DNA from: Opisthorchis felineus | Taxonomy: Eukaryota > Platyhelminthes > Trematoda > Opisthorchiida > Opisthorchiidae | Direction: 5' to 3' | Assembly: GCA_004794785.1 (NCBI GenBank) | Contig: SJOL01008913.1 | Span: 76,530-140,529, forward strand | DNA: 64,000 bases | In this document: in pieces, positions 34,301 to 43,500 of the stretch | How positions within the stretch are numbered: position 1 is the stretch's first letter | How the letters are laid out: every line of letters starts with the position of its first letter | Notes under the pieces: model-generated | The model's input: only the letters and a program-made list of their open reading frames with translations | The model's database searches: none | Told to the model about the DNA's origin: nothing | Translations under genes and position numbers: made by a program

Positions 34301-37258
34301 GGAGACAAAGGAAGATCGTTACAATTGCATTTACATAGTGGTCTAGGATTTCCCACAAAGTCAAACTAGGATCTTCGTGATGGACAAGAAACCCCGAGCC
34401 AAAAATGGTCAATTTTGATTGGCCCGTCTTTTGTTCAGTAGGGCTAGACTTCCGTAATTGGGTGGCGACGTATCTTTCCACCCGCCTCCGGGCAACATGA
34501 TCTTAGTCTGTTTACGGCCACCGGTTTTGCACCAATAGTCAGGAAACCAGTAGCGTGTTGAGCTATTTCCCCCTTGCATGCTCTTACCATTCAATGCTGA
34601 CGAACTGTTCTGGCCGTCTGCTTCACTGCGTTCTCTTCCGCGTAGAACCGGAGCCAACAATTTCGGTGCGACAGTCGGTACTGGTGTTGCTGTTCACAAT
34701 GACACGGTCCATAACTGACCACTGAGAAAAAGCGGCTTCGTCGGCCGGAAACTTTTTTCCTCAGAGTGTTCGTCATATTCCCCACTAGATGTAATGCCGT
34801 TTTACTGGTTTTCACAATCTTTTCTTCCTGACATGCTAATCTGTTCTCGGAGAGTCGCGTATGATGTCGACGATAAATTACGGGACGGATCGTATATATG
34901 GCTGTACATCTTACCGTCCATGATGCCACACAGACCAACCTCGGTCGCCCACCCACCCCCTTCAACGGTTGCGGTCGTTGTTTTCGGTGCCCTAGTTATC
35001 ACACGCTTTCACTTAATAAATGTTCCGCATTCTAGGTAAGGGCTTGGGTAAAAACCGCCAAGGACCCGGTGAAAAACCCAAGGTCAGCAGCAAGCATGAG
35101 AACGGTCGTGAGCCTCCCAGCCACGGGCGTAGTTACGGACGTGCAACTGGGTACATTCGAGAACGGGAGTTTGATCGCCGGAAACGGAGTCGTTCTCGTA
35201 GCCGCGATCGTGATCGACGACGAAGCCGTGAGTTTCTTGTGTCTTTCGTCGTTTGCTGTATGCCTAGCCGTGTTTATCTAGCCATAGTAGCAGTTGCCTC
35301 TATCAATTCCTCTGTTAACAAGATATGCCCATTTGACCAATACCTTGCATAAAATAGAATTTTCTCCACTCGTCCTATTTTGTCCCCAACATCTGGTCAT
35401 ACCCCCACTGCTCTCTTTTTTGATAAACGAAGCATCTGGGACCAACGTACTCTTTGTACATGTTGCCTAGTTGAAATGAACTGGACTTATATTCTAGGTA
35501 CTTTCCTTCCCCACAACACAATGATAGAAACCAATTCAGTGGTTTAGTTTTCCTTCAGGATCTCCCAGCAATTGAGTTGGGAGCCGTTTATCTTAATGGA
35601 ACTAACACTCAGGTGGAACCAAGACAGCAGAGTAATAGTTAAAAACACCAACTCAGTTCACCCAGCAGTCACAGAAGCATTGATCAAATAATGCAGTTGG
35701 CTTTTAGTTCAGAAATGAACCAACCGAGCACCTCTACTGGTGGTGCTCCTCCTGAAGTGTTTATCAAAAGCAGGTCAAAATGCGGTGGGCTAGGATCAGG
35801 TTGGGTTTGAACAAAGCTAACGCGATTTGTTCAGCCCATCTCTTCGGAACTCCAGAGTTCGGCTTCGTGAACCTGGACGAAATCACTAAAAGTCAGCTTA
35901 ATTCAAGTTGGGAATCTGCTTGTCAGTCGTTTTAGACTTCAAGACTTGTGTAGCAACTTTCAGTACCATTGACAAGTAGAAATAGAGAGAAACACTACTA
36001 AGGTTTGGCGGGTATGTGGCGACACCGCCTTCCGGTGCTTCCGCTGCAACGCCCCTTATATCGTCCCTCCATCACCATCCGACTAGAGCATACGGGCATG
36101 TTACAAATTATGGGGTATCACTCCCGTTATCTAACATAATTGTGGAGGAGTTTTTGCCGTAGGTGATGTACACAGCTAGAAATGCTCATAGGGAAGACTA
36201 CTCGTTAGCGGAATACACTCATTTGCATACCAATTTCGTTTGACGGGAGAATCACTTGGAACCCAGCTGAATTTCTTTCCACAGCTACTTGAGCAGTGTT
36301 CTTTAGGCGCTCCGTATGATTTAAAAAAAAACTGCATGGGGTCTTGATAGTCCAAAAACCGTCGTTGATTTGCTCCTAACGGTATCCAAACACGTCATCG
36401 GATGATAGTAGGCTTATTCGTTATCGAGCCAGTGCGGTCAAAAGCGGCAGCGCACAAATACCTCAACGTGAATACGACTGAGATTTTTCGGTGAGCTTTG
36501 TGGTGGTATAGAAAACCGCTTATAGTACCATCGCACACTTAGCCACTCTCGGGTCCATATGATCATAGCCGAACAATTGAATCCAGCATCTCTGCACGCA
36601 CGGGTCACCTATATTACCGGAGTACATCCGTATGGTATGCTATCGTGCGGTCTGTGGTATGGCGGTCGTATTGGAAAGTCACTTCCGACTGCCGCGCACA
36701 GAGGGATGCTGAACAATCCCACAATGACTAACGCAAGTTGGCAGATCAAGTCATTGGGGCTAATAATACATATCATTCTCGATCGGTATCTCTTTTGTCT
36801 GTTGTTAACTTAAATGTACGCGAATCACCCTGGTGTATTTTGCTTTTCCTTAGGATACTCTACTTTTGTGATCCGGTCGGCCGCGGCGATTTATGTCAGT
36901 AATGTTTTTAAGTATTTTTTTAATTGTAAGGAATTGAACAGAGCATGTCCACTAAATAATGGGCGGGAACTTGATGGAGAATATTCTCGCCTCGTTTCGT
37001 ATCCGCAGCTGGTTGTCCCACTTTTAAAAAAAACTTGGTGAAGCCATTATATTGTTCATTGCTCGATAGTGTACGCCAGACTTACTTGTGGATACCTTTC
37101 CTCTCTAAATTACAGGTAGTCGGGACAGGTATCGAAAGCATCGTAGCCCTGAAGGCGATAGAAGCTCCAAGCGTGGTCGTGACCGGCGTGAGGATATGAT
37201 GCGACAGTATGGGGAGTATGGCGCGGAAATTCGAGCGGAGTACAGTGGAGATATGTGA
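19199..37258 (+). CDS. SNRNP70: U1 small nuclear ribonucleoprotein 70 kDa, nine-exon gene
   Basis: U1-70K binds stem-loop I of U1 snRNA and helps the spliceosome choose 5' splice sites. CDS joins 19199-19339, 31316-31378, 31416-31470, 31509-31573, 31612-31674, 31720-31801, 33140-33241, 35036-35227 and 37116-37258. All junctions are GT-AG and in phase, giving 906 nt and 301 residues. Residues 1-47 hold the N-terminal arm [18 protein letters not shown] that contacts the U1 core. Residues 54-75 are the charged helix ([10 protein letters not shown]). The RRM spans about 100-185, with RNP2 MFVARM (103-108) and RNP1 RGYAFVEF (142-149), then [15 protein letters not shown]. Residues 191-301 are glycine/arginine-rich with an RS-like run (about 50-55 basic/Ser residues). 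It is shorter than the human protein (437) because the RS tail is reduced. Introns: 11976, 37, 38, 38, 45, 1338, 1794 and 1888 nt. Intron 1 is packed with retroelements. Confidence 0.94.
20286..20463 (-). mobile_element. tRNA-derived SINE, diverged copy
   Basis: Minus strand: gatggctcagtcgttagggtgc (A box), ggtttgaacta in the B-box place, then a degraded body ending at gtgctacagctgaac-like sequence (complement near 20290). Order and spacing match the better copies; identity is lower, so this is an older insertion. Confidence 0.7.
22578..22590 (+). repeat. Target-site duplication, left copy
   Basis: caaggtctcatcc occurs here and again at 23078-23090, exactly 500 bp away. It brackets the Penelope fragment. 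On the minus strand both copies encode the same DETL of the host RTE element, so host coding continues across the insertion once one copy is removed. Confidence 0.9.
22591..23077 (+). mobile_element. Truncated Penelope-like element (RT fragment) inserted in the RTE element
   Basis: 487 bp in the opposite orientation to its host. The plus-strand frame reads [34 protein letters not shown] and [12 protein letters not shown] then stop. It resumes as [45 protein letters not shown] and [11 protein letters not shown]. These are Penelope RT motifs and the conserved region after the palm. The YVDDT catalytic box, expected right after WIRY, is deleted. Both ends are truncated and no GIY-YIG domain or terminal repeat is present. 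Confidence 0.88.
23078..23090 (+). repeat. Target-site duplication, right copy
   Basis: Second copy of the 13-bp caaggtctcatcc; the next bases (ttttcggagatc) resume the RTE frame as SEKDE on the minus strand. Confidence 0.9.
24674..24855 (-). mobile_element. tRNA-derived SINE, near full length
   Basis: Minus strand: ggggcgagatggccgaagtgg, gagcgcgaatttactgaccg, ggttcgaacccgacctctgc (intact B box), then gggcaacctggcagtatccc and ggtgctacagctgaacg. The 3' end runs into ten Ts (As at 24663-24672 on the plus strand), which would also act as a pol III stop. A 134-codon ORF here is only the accidental translation of the SINE. Confidence 0.9.
25560..26130 (-). mobile_element. RTE-type element, C-terminal remnant
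   Basis: Shares blocks with 21.0-21.6 kb on the same strand: the tgtcactaacc(a/c)ttggt block, a ttggttag/tggttag segment followed by ccaggtcat, and ggtcaaacactgac/ggtcaaacattgag, in the same order. That region of the 21-kb element lies 3' of the RT palm. No open frame remains. Confidence 0.55.
26220..26490 (+). mobile_element. Possible non-LTR C-terminal segment
   Basis: An 89-codon frame (26215-26484) contains [21 protein letters not shown]. It resembles the VYKA-VLxxLLYGSExW stretch found after the RT palm in several LINE clades. The similarity is short and the remainder is not recognisable, so this is a weak call. Confidence 0.35.
26503..26655 (+). mobile_element. tRNA-derived SINE, 3' truncated
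   Basis: gggcgagatggctcagtggttagggcgcg (clean A box) and gcgcggttcgaacccgacc (clean B box), then tctaggcttcggcaacctgg and cttacttctggtggcgtggc. The terminal gcaccgaaagggtgctacag block is missing. Confidence 0.88.
26720..27400 (+). mobile_element. RTE-like reverse transcriptase remnant
   Basis: In shifting frames: [19 protein letters not shown] (RT motif A region, the catalytic Asp in LDS), YGVRQGCHF near 26.9 kb (motif B-side GVRQGCP), and CADDFVN near 27.01 kb (the YADD box with Tyr changed to Cys). About 680 bp long, with stops in every frame. It lies in U1-70K intron 1, sense to the gene. Confidence 0.65.
26769..26805. repeat. Perfect 12-bp hairpin
   Basis: agcctacctggc (26769-26780) and gccaggtaggct (26794-26805) are exact reverse complements with a 13-nt spacer. 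The spacer repeats tctacctggcg, so the site combines a direct duplication with an inversion inside the RT remnant. It may be a replication-slippage scar. Confidence 0.7.
27634..27990 (-). mobile_element. Hammerhead-bearing repeat, tandem copy R4
   Basis: The block beginning ttagcg and running through gcataccaatt to ggttttgacg occurs at 27634 and 27939, a period of 305 bp, so this is one full unit plus the start of the next. The interior carries gaatgtgctgca, cgcctcatgtttt, aaggttgctgaaaac, and the minus-strand ribozyme at 27838-27890. It sits in the long first intron of U1-70K, antisense to that gene. Confidence 0.78.
27838..27890 (-). ncRNA. Hammerhead ribozyme motif of R4
   Basis: Minus strand: outer stem I GAC/GUC, loop UGCG opposite AA, inner stem I CUUAC/GUGGG (five pairs), then CUGAUGG, stem II closing with loop CAAGAA, GAAA (complement of 27854-27857) and ACCGGUC. 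Compared with R2, two stem I pairs differ in sequence yet still pair. The A9-to-G change in CUGAUGA probably disables this copy. Confidence 0.72.
28020..30184. other. Unassigned part of U1-70K intron 1
   Basis: About 2.1 kb with no recognisable element. The largest frames (73-78 codons) have no domain. Probably eroded repeats. Confidence 0.4.
30195..30369 (+). mobile_element. tRNA-derived SINE with target-site duplication
   Basis: Almost complete: ggcgagatggctcagtgg, ccgtggttcgaacccgacc, tctaggcttgggcaacctg, ggtgttacaggtgaacg, then a short T-rich tail. It is flanked by the 10-bp duplication tatcaatcgc at 30185-30194 and 30370-30379, which marks the exact insertion limits. The SINE is in the sense orientation of U1-70K intron 1. 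Confidence 0.92.
31316..31801 (+). CDS. SNRNP70: U1-70K exons 2-6, separated by four mini-introns
   Basis: Five exons of 63, 55, 65, 63 and 82 nt are divided by introns of 37, 38, 38 and 45 nt. Acceptor 2 follows a C-rich tract (31301-31315). Exon 3 ends LAL plus one base and exon 4 supplies GG, rebuilding the conserved Trp of the LWNP segment; that confirms the 38-nt intron at 31471-31508. Exon 4 ends in RNP2 and exon 6 carries RNP1. Confidence 0.92.
33140..33241 (+). CDS. SNRNP70: U1-70K exon 7
   Basis: Thirty-four codons finishing the RRM ([19 protein letters not shown]) and the WRPRRLG motif that follows it. Acceptor ends in tcaag; donor gtaagt. Phase 1 at both ends. Flanked by introns of 1338 and 1794 nt, in which I see no repeats I can name. 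Confidence 0.93.
35036..35227 (+). CDS. SNRNP70: U1-70K exon 8
   Basis: Sixty-four codons: [10 protein letters not shown], a Gly/Arg-rich link, and the RS-like run [16 protein letters not shown] at the end. The exon itself starts with gtaag directly after the acceptor (tctag|gtaag), so a donor-like string sits at the first exon base and could mislead gene finders. Confidence 0.9.
36205..36285 (-). repeat. Hammerhead-repeat fragment, copy R5
   Basis: tttgcataccaatttcg, tgacgggagaatcac and ggaacccagctgaat match the left edge of R4 (27.65 kb) on the same strand. Only this edge remains, in U1-70K intron 8. Confidence 0.6.
37116..37258 (+). CDS. SNRNP70: U1-70K exon 9 (terminal)
   Basis: Forty-seven codons and TGA. 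Starts [11 protein letters not shown] and ends acidic/mixed RAEYSGDM. Acceptor ttacag. The 5' half continues the basic/serine-rich tail; the end lacks the long Arg-Asp/Glu repeats of vertebrate U1-70K. Confidence 0.92.
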
Positions 37259-37361
37259 AACAGTCTGCTGGCATTTCCGACATATGCATCCTCCCCCACT
37301 TCCCGCTGTACTCAAAAGCATTCACATGTGTAAACACAACTCAGTACATTTTTATCTTCGC

Positions 37362-37367
37362 AATAAA
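37362..37367 (+). terminator. Polyadenylation signal of U1-70K
   Basis: AATAAA lies 104 bp after the U1-70K stop codon, giving a short 3' UTR that would end before the tetraspanin stop (37496) on the other strand. Confidence 0.65.
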
Positions 37368-37495
37368 AGTTACAGATATAAGCGCTGTACAAAACATGGA
37401 AGCGATTGGAAGCCAAAAGCAGCGTAGTTTGAGATTAGATGAAAAGAAGTTCAGTCAGCCGTAGTCAGGAGTATCTGCACCCCTTGACATTCATT

Positions 37496-37552
37496 TCAGT
37501 AGTAGCGTTTGGCTGCCCGGGCGTAGCAGTAAGCCAGGATCACACCACAGAA
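37496..37552 (-). CDS. Tetraspanin exon 5 (terminal)
   Basis: 57 nt after the acceptor attaacag: FCGVILAYCYARAAKRYY and TGA. It completes TM4 and gives a short basic cytosolic tail, as expected for the family. The exon is too short to appear as an ORF. Confidence 0.88.
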   Translation of the reverse strand, partial: FCGVILAYCYARAAKRYY

Positions 37553-40500
37553 CTGTTAATAGATAGAAGAGAAAAAAGCGTATTTCAGGACAGGCTAACT
37601 GCGTGGTATATGCTGGGACCCGGCCGGTCTTTTCGGGATGGGACTTTTGAAAGGCTGTTATGATAGTGTATGTTCAGGATAGCTTAGGTAGTAAGGTGCG
37701 TAACTACCAACCGGAAGGTACGCGAATTTTCCTGTCCGGGCTTGGGCGGCTTGGTAGTATTTCAGCTCTCGAGAGATAGTTCGGCAGCTATGCACCGAAA
37801 GAGTTTCATCGATAATGCTGCACGGTTTGCTCACTATCGCACGAAGTGAATCCGATTATGGAATTCCGGTGTGTTGCACAGAGCTCTTAGCCCAATGCCT
37901 TGTTGTTCCTTGTGCTAAATGGTCCGAGATAGCGTTGCGCCACTGGGCGTTGTCCCTGTTGACAACCCCTTCTGGCTAGATGGCAACAATGCCGTTATAT
38001 TTTATTAAACAGTTTTCCATCAATTTTCCCGAAGCCTCGTGATACGCATTGCCACTTACCTCAACAGCAACAAGTGAGAGCGCAACGACGCAGATGATGT
38101 AGTAGCGATCACGCAGACGGCCAAATATCGAATCCATGCAACCCTGCAAACGGAAGAGGGGAGAACGACCTTTCCATTGGATCGGATTAAGATATATCAG
38201 ACGGGAGCTGAACAACCTTATGATAATTACGAATAATGGCGAAATATTAATTTCGAAAGCTTCATTTTGAAGAGAACAAATAGGATGAAAGGCCCCCCTG
38301 CACACTTGTAGCGTGCCTCAGTCGTAAGCCCAATGGGATGGTCCGCGCAAGACTGCAGCGAGAATTAAATACATTACACCAACTCCACAGTGACATCAAC
38401 CAGATCGAGGGTGGAATATGAGCCAAGCAGCTAAGTTTGAGCTAAGTCGAAAAGCGCCGCAGTATTCTCTCCGCAAAATAATCCGAGAGATGCCACCTTT
38501 AACAAGGATTATTGATCTTTAGAAGTGGACAGGTGGTGAGTTGTGCGCATGTGTAAATCCTACCAAAAATGACATGTACCTGACGCAATACGTGGTACGC
38601 AGTTGGGCCCGGGAATCATACCTTCATGTCTAGAGTATCAACCATGGAGACCAACGAGGTTCGCCTGAGTCTCACTTTACAACAATCCTGGTTTCCAAAT
38701 GACTGATCAGTTCAACGTCTACACAACGAAATTGCTGGGAGCTCGAGGGCCGCTAACCTGATAAGCTATAAACAAGAAGGAACTGGCGGCCGGTCGTGGG
38801 GTTCGCGCCATTTGTGTATTTGGTACAATCGCGTCCCACGATAAAGATCGCCCTAGTCCTTTTAGGGGATGAAGCTGATCTCAACCTGGTTATACTTTGT
38901 ATGATCTGGTGTCTGAAGTTTCACCACTGAGTGGACAAGTAATCTCACCACAAACGGAAGGAACACTTTCAAGGTGTTCTGAATATCTCGCCTCGTTAAT
39001 ATGACAGCTAGGACAACCGCAAACCCGCTCGCTATAGCCAATTCAACCAGGACTCCAACAAAAGCAGGTATCTTGATGGAGCTTAGGATCGGCATTTACT
39101 GACTTCCGACCAAGTTAAGACGCTTAAACTGATCAATCTTTTTCATCCAGCTGTGAGGTGCACCCCGATTGTCCAGTGAAACCTAGACCAAGTTGTTAGG
39201 CAAATGCACTCCCCGACTGTATGTGCTGTGTGCGCCGTCTCGTGAGGCAGTCAACTGCTTTAGCGCAGGCGACCACCGGCGTAGTAGAATACGTAAACCC
39301 ATCCGCTCCACAAGCCCTATTCGTATCTAAAGTTCGCCTGCTGCGGATAAACCCAGGTACATCATAACGCGAAAGCCAGAGCAACTTGGGTTCCACACCT
39401 CAGGCAGGCTTCCCAATATTGCCATGTACGATTTACACAACTGAAGCAATTGCGACCCAACTGCTTGGCAGTTCGCATTCTACCCCTGACATGCGCGTGC
39501 AAATCCCGTCATGCCGTATTCAACTAAATCCGATACAACCGCGGTAGCACGTGTGGGATTCGCATAGTAGTCACAAAAAATAATGCAACAACGGTGACGA
39601 AAATAGACTTTAGTGTGTGTATGCCATAGAGAGGGAACACGGGCTGCTTAGTTGTCAAAATCAGTTCCGGCCATTGTCCAAGCACCATTGTGCACAGGCA
39701 AATTCGCACCAAGTGGGCTTTTCACACAACGAACTGGCAGGGCTTGAACAGTGGCCAACGTCGCTCATCCACGCGTGCGGGAGTGTAGTTGAAAGCCTCT
39801 ACTCATCCTGCAAGTGCAGCCGTGTACTGGTTACTCCGGAGTTACGGGAAGACGGCGGAGTGATTGTATGTAAGGAAAGACTATCAAGAGGGCTGGGATA
39901 CGTTAGCGTTAATTTACGCGCTGTTTCACCAGGTGGGTGTCCACATCAGGGTTGCAGGTTTATAGAGAGGGGTTCCATCTTCCAGTGGAGAATCGGGGGT
40001 TTCTCGGCCTGCATTAGGGGGTCTCTATACATGCGGTTACACAAGGTTACCAGGAACGATCTTCGATTACAATTGTACAGACCAGACTGCTACAAGTGTG
40101 CGGGAAAAAGACTTGTGTAGTCAAAAAAGAAATGACTGAATAACTGGAACTGTGTGAAGTTTTTTCGGGGGGAGCTAAGCAGAATGCTGCAAGATGAATG
40201 CTAATGACTACTTTTCTGAGTCAACCGATAATGTATCTAACCACAATCCTGCCTGTTTGAGCCCTTGAACGTAGAGTTACTCAGCTGAGTCTCTCTGCTA
40301 GAGATTTCAGCCCCCAAATCCAGTCCTACAAGAACTACCAGGTCTCTCCATCCTTACTCGGATTGTACACAGCGAAAGGTATTTAGCTGGCATTCACAGC
40401 ACGTGTCCCAACCTGTGAATGGTGCCGATAGACCGCAGCGCAGACACTACACCCGCGCAGTACTGCAAAGATCTGAGTGGTCAAATGCAAACTCTTCTAA

Positions 40501-43500
40501 CGTTCTATGCACGCATGGTCGACTTCCGAAACCGTAGGAACGAACCACGGAACTTCCGGTCAGTAAATCCGCGCTCTGACCACTGAGCCATCTCGCCCCC
40601 AAGTCCTCAGTCAGCGTTTGTCTGACCTGTTTGCCTGCATTTTGGAAGAAGAGGCTGTTCCAAACAACTAAAGAGAGTTGGTGATAGTGTCCATTTTCAA
40701 AAAAGGGCCCGTAGTGAGTTTGGTAACCACAGGGAAGTCAGCTTAACCCCGGTTGTAACGAGACCGCTGGCGTCACTTGTGCTTCGTAGCCTTATGGTGG
40801 CTCGTAAAACACTGACTCGAGAGCAGGAAGCGGGGTTCCGGCCTGGTGGGGGTTGCATTTACCAAATCTTCACACTCCGTCAGGTGCCAGAATAACATCA
40901 TACGTACAAACAACCCACAATTTTAGTATTCCTGGATTTCCAAGGCGCATTTGACTCGGTTGACCGGCATGTTCTCCTTGACACGCTTGCCCATCAAGGA
41001 ATGCCCCGGAAGTTTGTAAACATAATAAGTTCTTCGTATTCTCAGACTTCCGGGCTTGTGAGAGTATACGGAACTCTCTAAAAGCTTCCGTACACAAGGC
41101 GATGTCTGTCAGGAGTGCCCACTCTCCCCATTACTATGAGTTAATGAGACGAACGCTGGAGGGTCTTCAAAACTCTGGAGTTCAAATAGCCGACGAACAA
41201 CTTGTCGATCTGGAATACGCAGACAACATCGCTCTCATCTTCGAAGAGCAGAAGAAGGCGCAGGTGTTTTTGGACGAACTGACCAAAGTCATCCCGTCCT
41301 TTGGTATGAACTTTGCACCCACAAAGTGCAAGGTCACGCTCCTGGACACGCACTCCCGAACACGCCACTTACAATCCAGGGAGAATCAACGAAGCTTGGG
41401 AGTTGCATTAGTTCTAATTGTGGTGTGACAGATGAAGTCAATGCACGAATCCGCAACCTGAATCCGGTCGCGTTTGCTAATTTGAGACACCTATGGCGTC
41501 AAAGTGGTGTATCCCTGAATCTCAAGGGACGTGTGTATCAGGCTACATTGTGGGCTGTTTTGTTGTATGGCTGTGAGACCTGGCCCGTTTGAGCAGCGGA
41601 ACTGAGACGTCTTCAGGTATTCAGCAATTGTTGTCTCAGGACAACAGCTAGTGTGGGTTGGTGTCGGGGAATCCGTAACGAGGCAATTAGAAAGCGAGTT
41701 TCCGGCTGCGCTACAGGAACTTCCATTGAAGACTGTGTCCAGAGCTGCGTTGTTTAGGCCGTGTATTGCCTATGCCGAACCATCGTTTGTCAGAGAGAGT
41801 GCTGTTTTCCATGCCCAATTCAGACTGGCGGAAGCCAACCCTTGACCTTGCAGGTGGGTATGAAAGAGATTATGAAACGTTTGGGTGCTGTCAGTGCTAC
41901 TCGCCTTCCAGGATGAGGATCACGTGATCCCCATTGCGCTTGGTTGGAGACGCTGCAAGATATGGCTGCTAATGGATGTCAATGGCGTACCCGTTGTCAG
42001 TGTCCGAGGTGTAGGCACCTCGGAATGACTGTAGAAAGGTGGAACTAGGTCCCTTCCCCGTCCACCTTTATTCCTTTCTTTACGATAAGGCTTCCAAATA
42101 AGTCATGGTTGTACGGCAGCGAAGCATCAGTGTTGGATACTGATGTCATGCTGTCGATGATGATGACGACAAGGTCCCTCCCTAACCCAATGTTTTCTTT
42201 TCACCTTGAGGCTTTAGATATAAATAAACCTTGTGGTTGTACGACACTGAGGCAGCAGTGTGAACGCTGCTTTTGCTGTCTGATGGTGATGACGATGAGC
42301 AGCTATCCTTACAACACAAACGTAATTAGCCGCAGCCACTTGATTACGAAAAAACGTAAACGATTACACCTATCTTACGAATTCCTTATTGACCTTCAAT
42401 CAGTAGTAATCAAGTAGTAATTCATTAGGGGTGTCGTAACCGTTTCGCTTATTGGTGGATAGTGCTTCCAAGGAATTGATTTCTCACTCGTGGTTTGAAT
42501 ACCCCAGGGGATGAGCTACCTTCCCAGTACTAACGCCGATAATCAGCCGATTCACCAGTGACAATCACGTCCACTTTGTGCTGGCTTTTATTCAGGGCTA
42601 ACTTCAGGCATCTGCTGGTCGTTCAGGCAGTCGATAAAGGCAGTAAATATGCCAGAAGGCAAGTCCGCTGTCGTCGCCTTTCACCTCTAAGCTCGACCAG
42701 TTCGTGAATTTCACCTTCAATCACGCCGCCAGATCGGCGTCCACTTCAAGAGAACCAAATACATGTGCTATCAACGGACTGCAATAGCAGAACATTTGCG
42801 TAAAGAGCCATTTTTGAAATGTGTTACCGGAGTTAAGTAGTAACTTACCTGGCCACAGCTTTCATTTATTTCTAGATGATTGAAAATTTCCCTCATGCAT
42901 CCCCAACATAAGCTCAACTTTGAACGTTATTTCTTTCGTATTTTCTTGACTGCTGGCACATCTTGTCCAGCGCATAGACCGTACTGATGCGACATTGATC
43001 AAGTTTAGAGGAGTAGCTTTGTAAGACGCCACCGACTGCTTACCCATAATATTGTGGATTGAATACGTTAATCGAGTACCAGGCACCAATGCCCACCGAG
43101 TCGCGCAGTCCGTAATGGACAGATCAAAAGAACGTTCCGATTAAAAGGGTAACCTCATAATTTCTGCTTTTAGCCTTCTCGGTCTATAACACGACTAGAT
43201 CAGCAGTGATAACGGCAGGAGCAGACCACGGCGTTTTGGCCATGCTGATTGTGTGGTAGGTAAGGCGAAAGCAGCAGTGAGCTCCAGATCGGAAGGCGCG
43301 GTTGAAATCAAGCACCACTGGAGGCTATCTGCCTACGAACACTATCAACCCAGTGGGTCCTACGTTGATTCGCGTAATCACCTCTCATGCACTGGATGAC
43401 GGAGACCGGCAAGACGGTGATAAATTTCTTAGAAATTTTTGTACTGAAAGGTTCGTCGCTGAGCGTTCCGCTCCCCTGAGCCGTCAAAAATTCGGATTCC

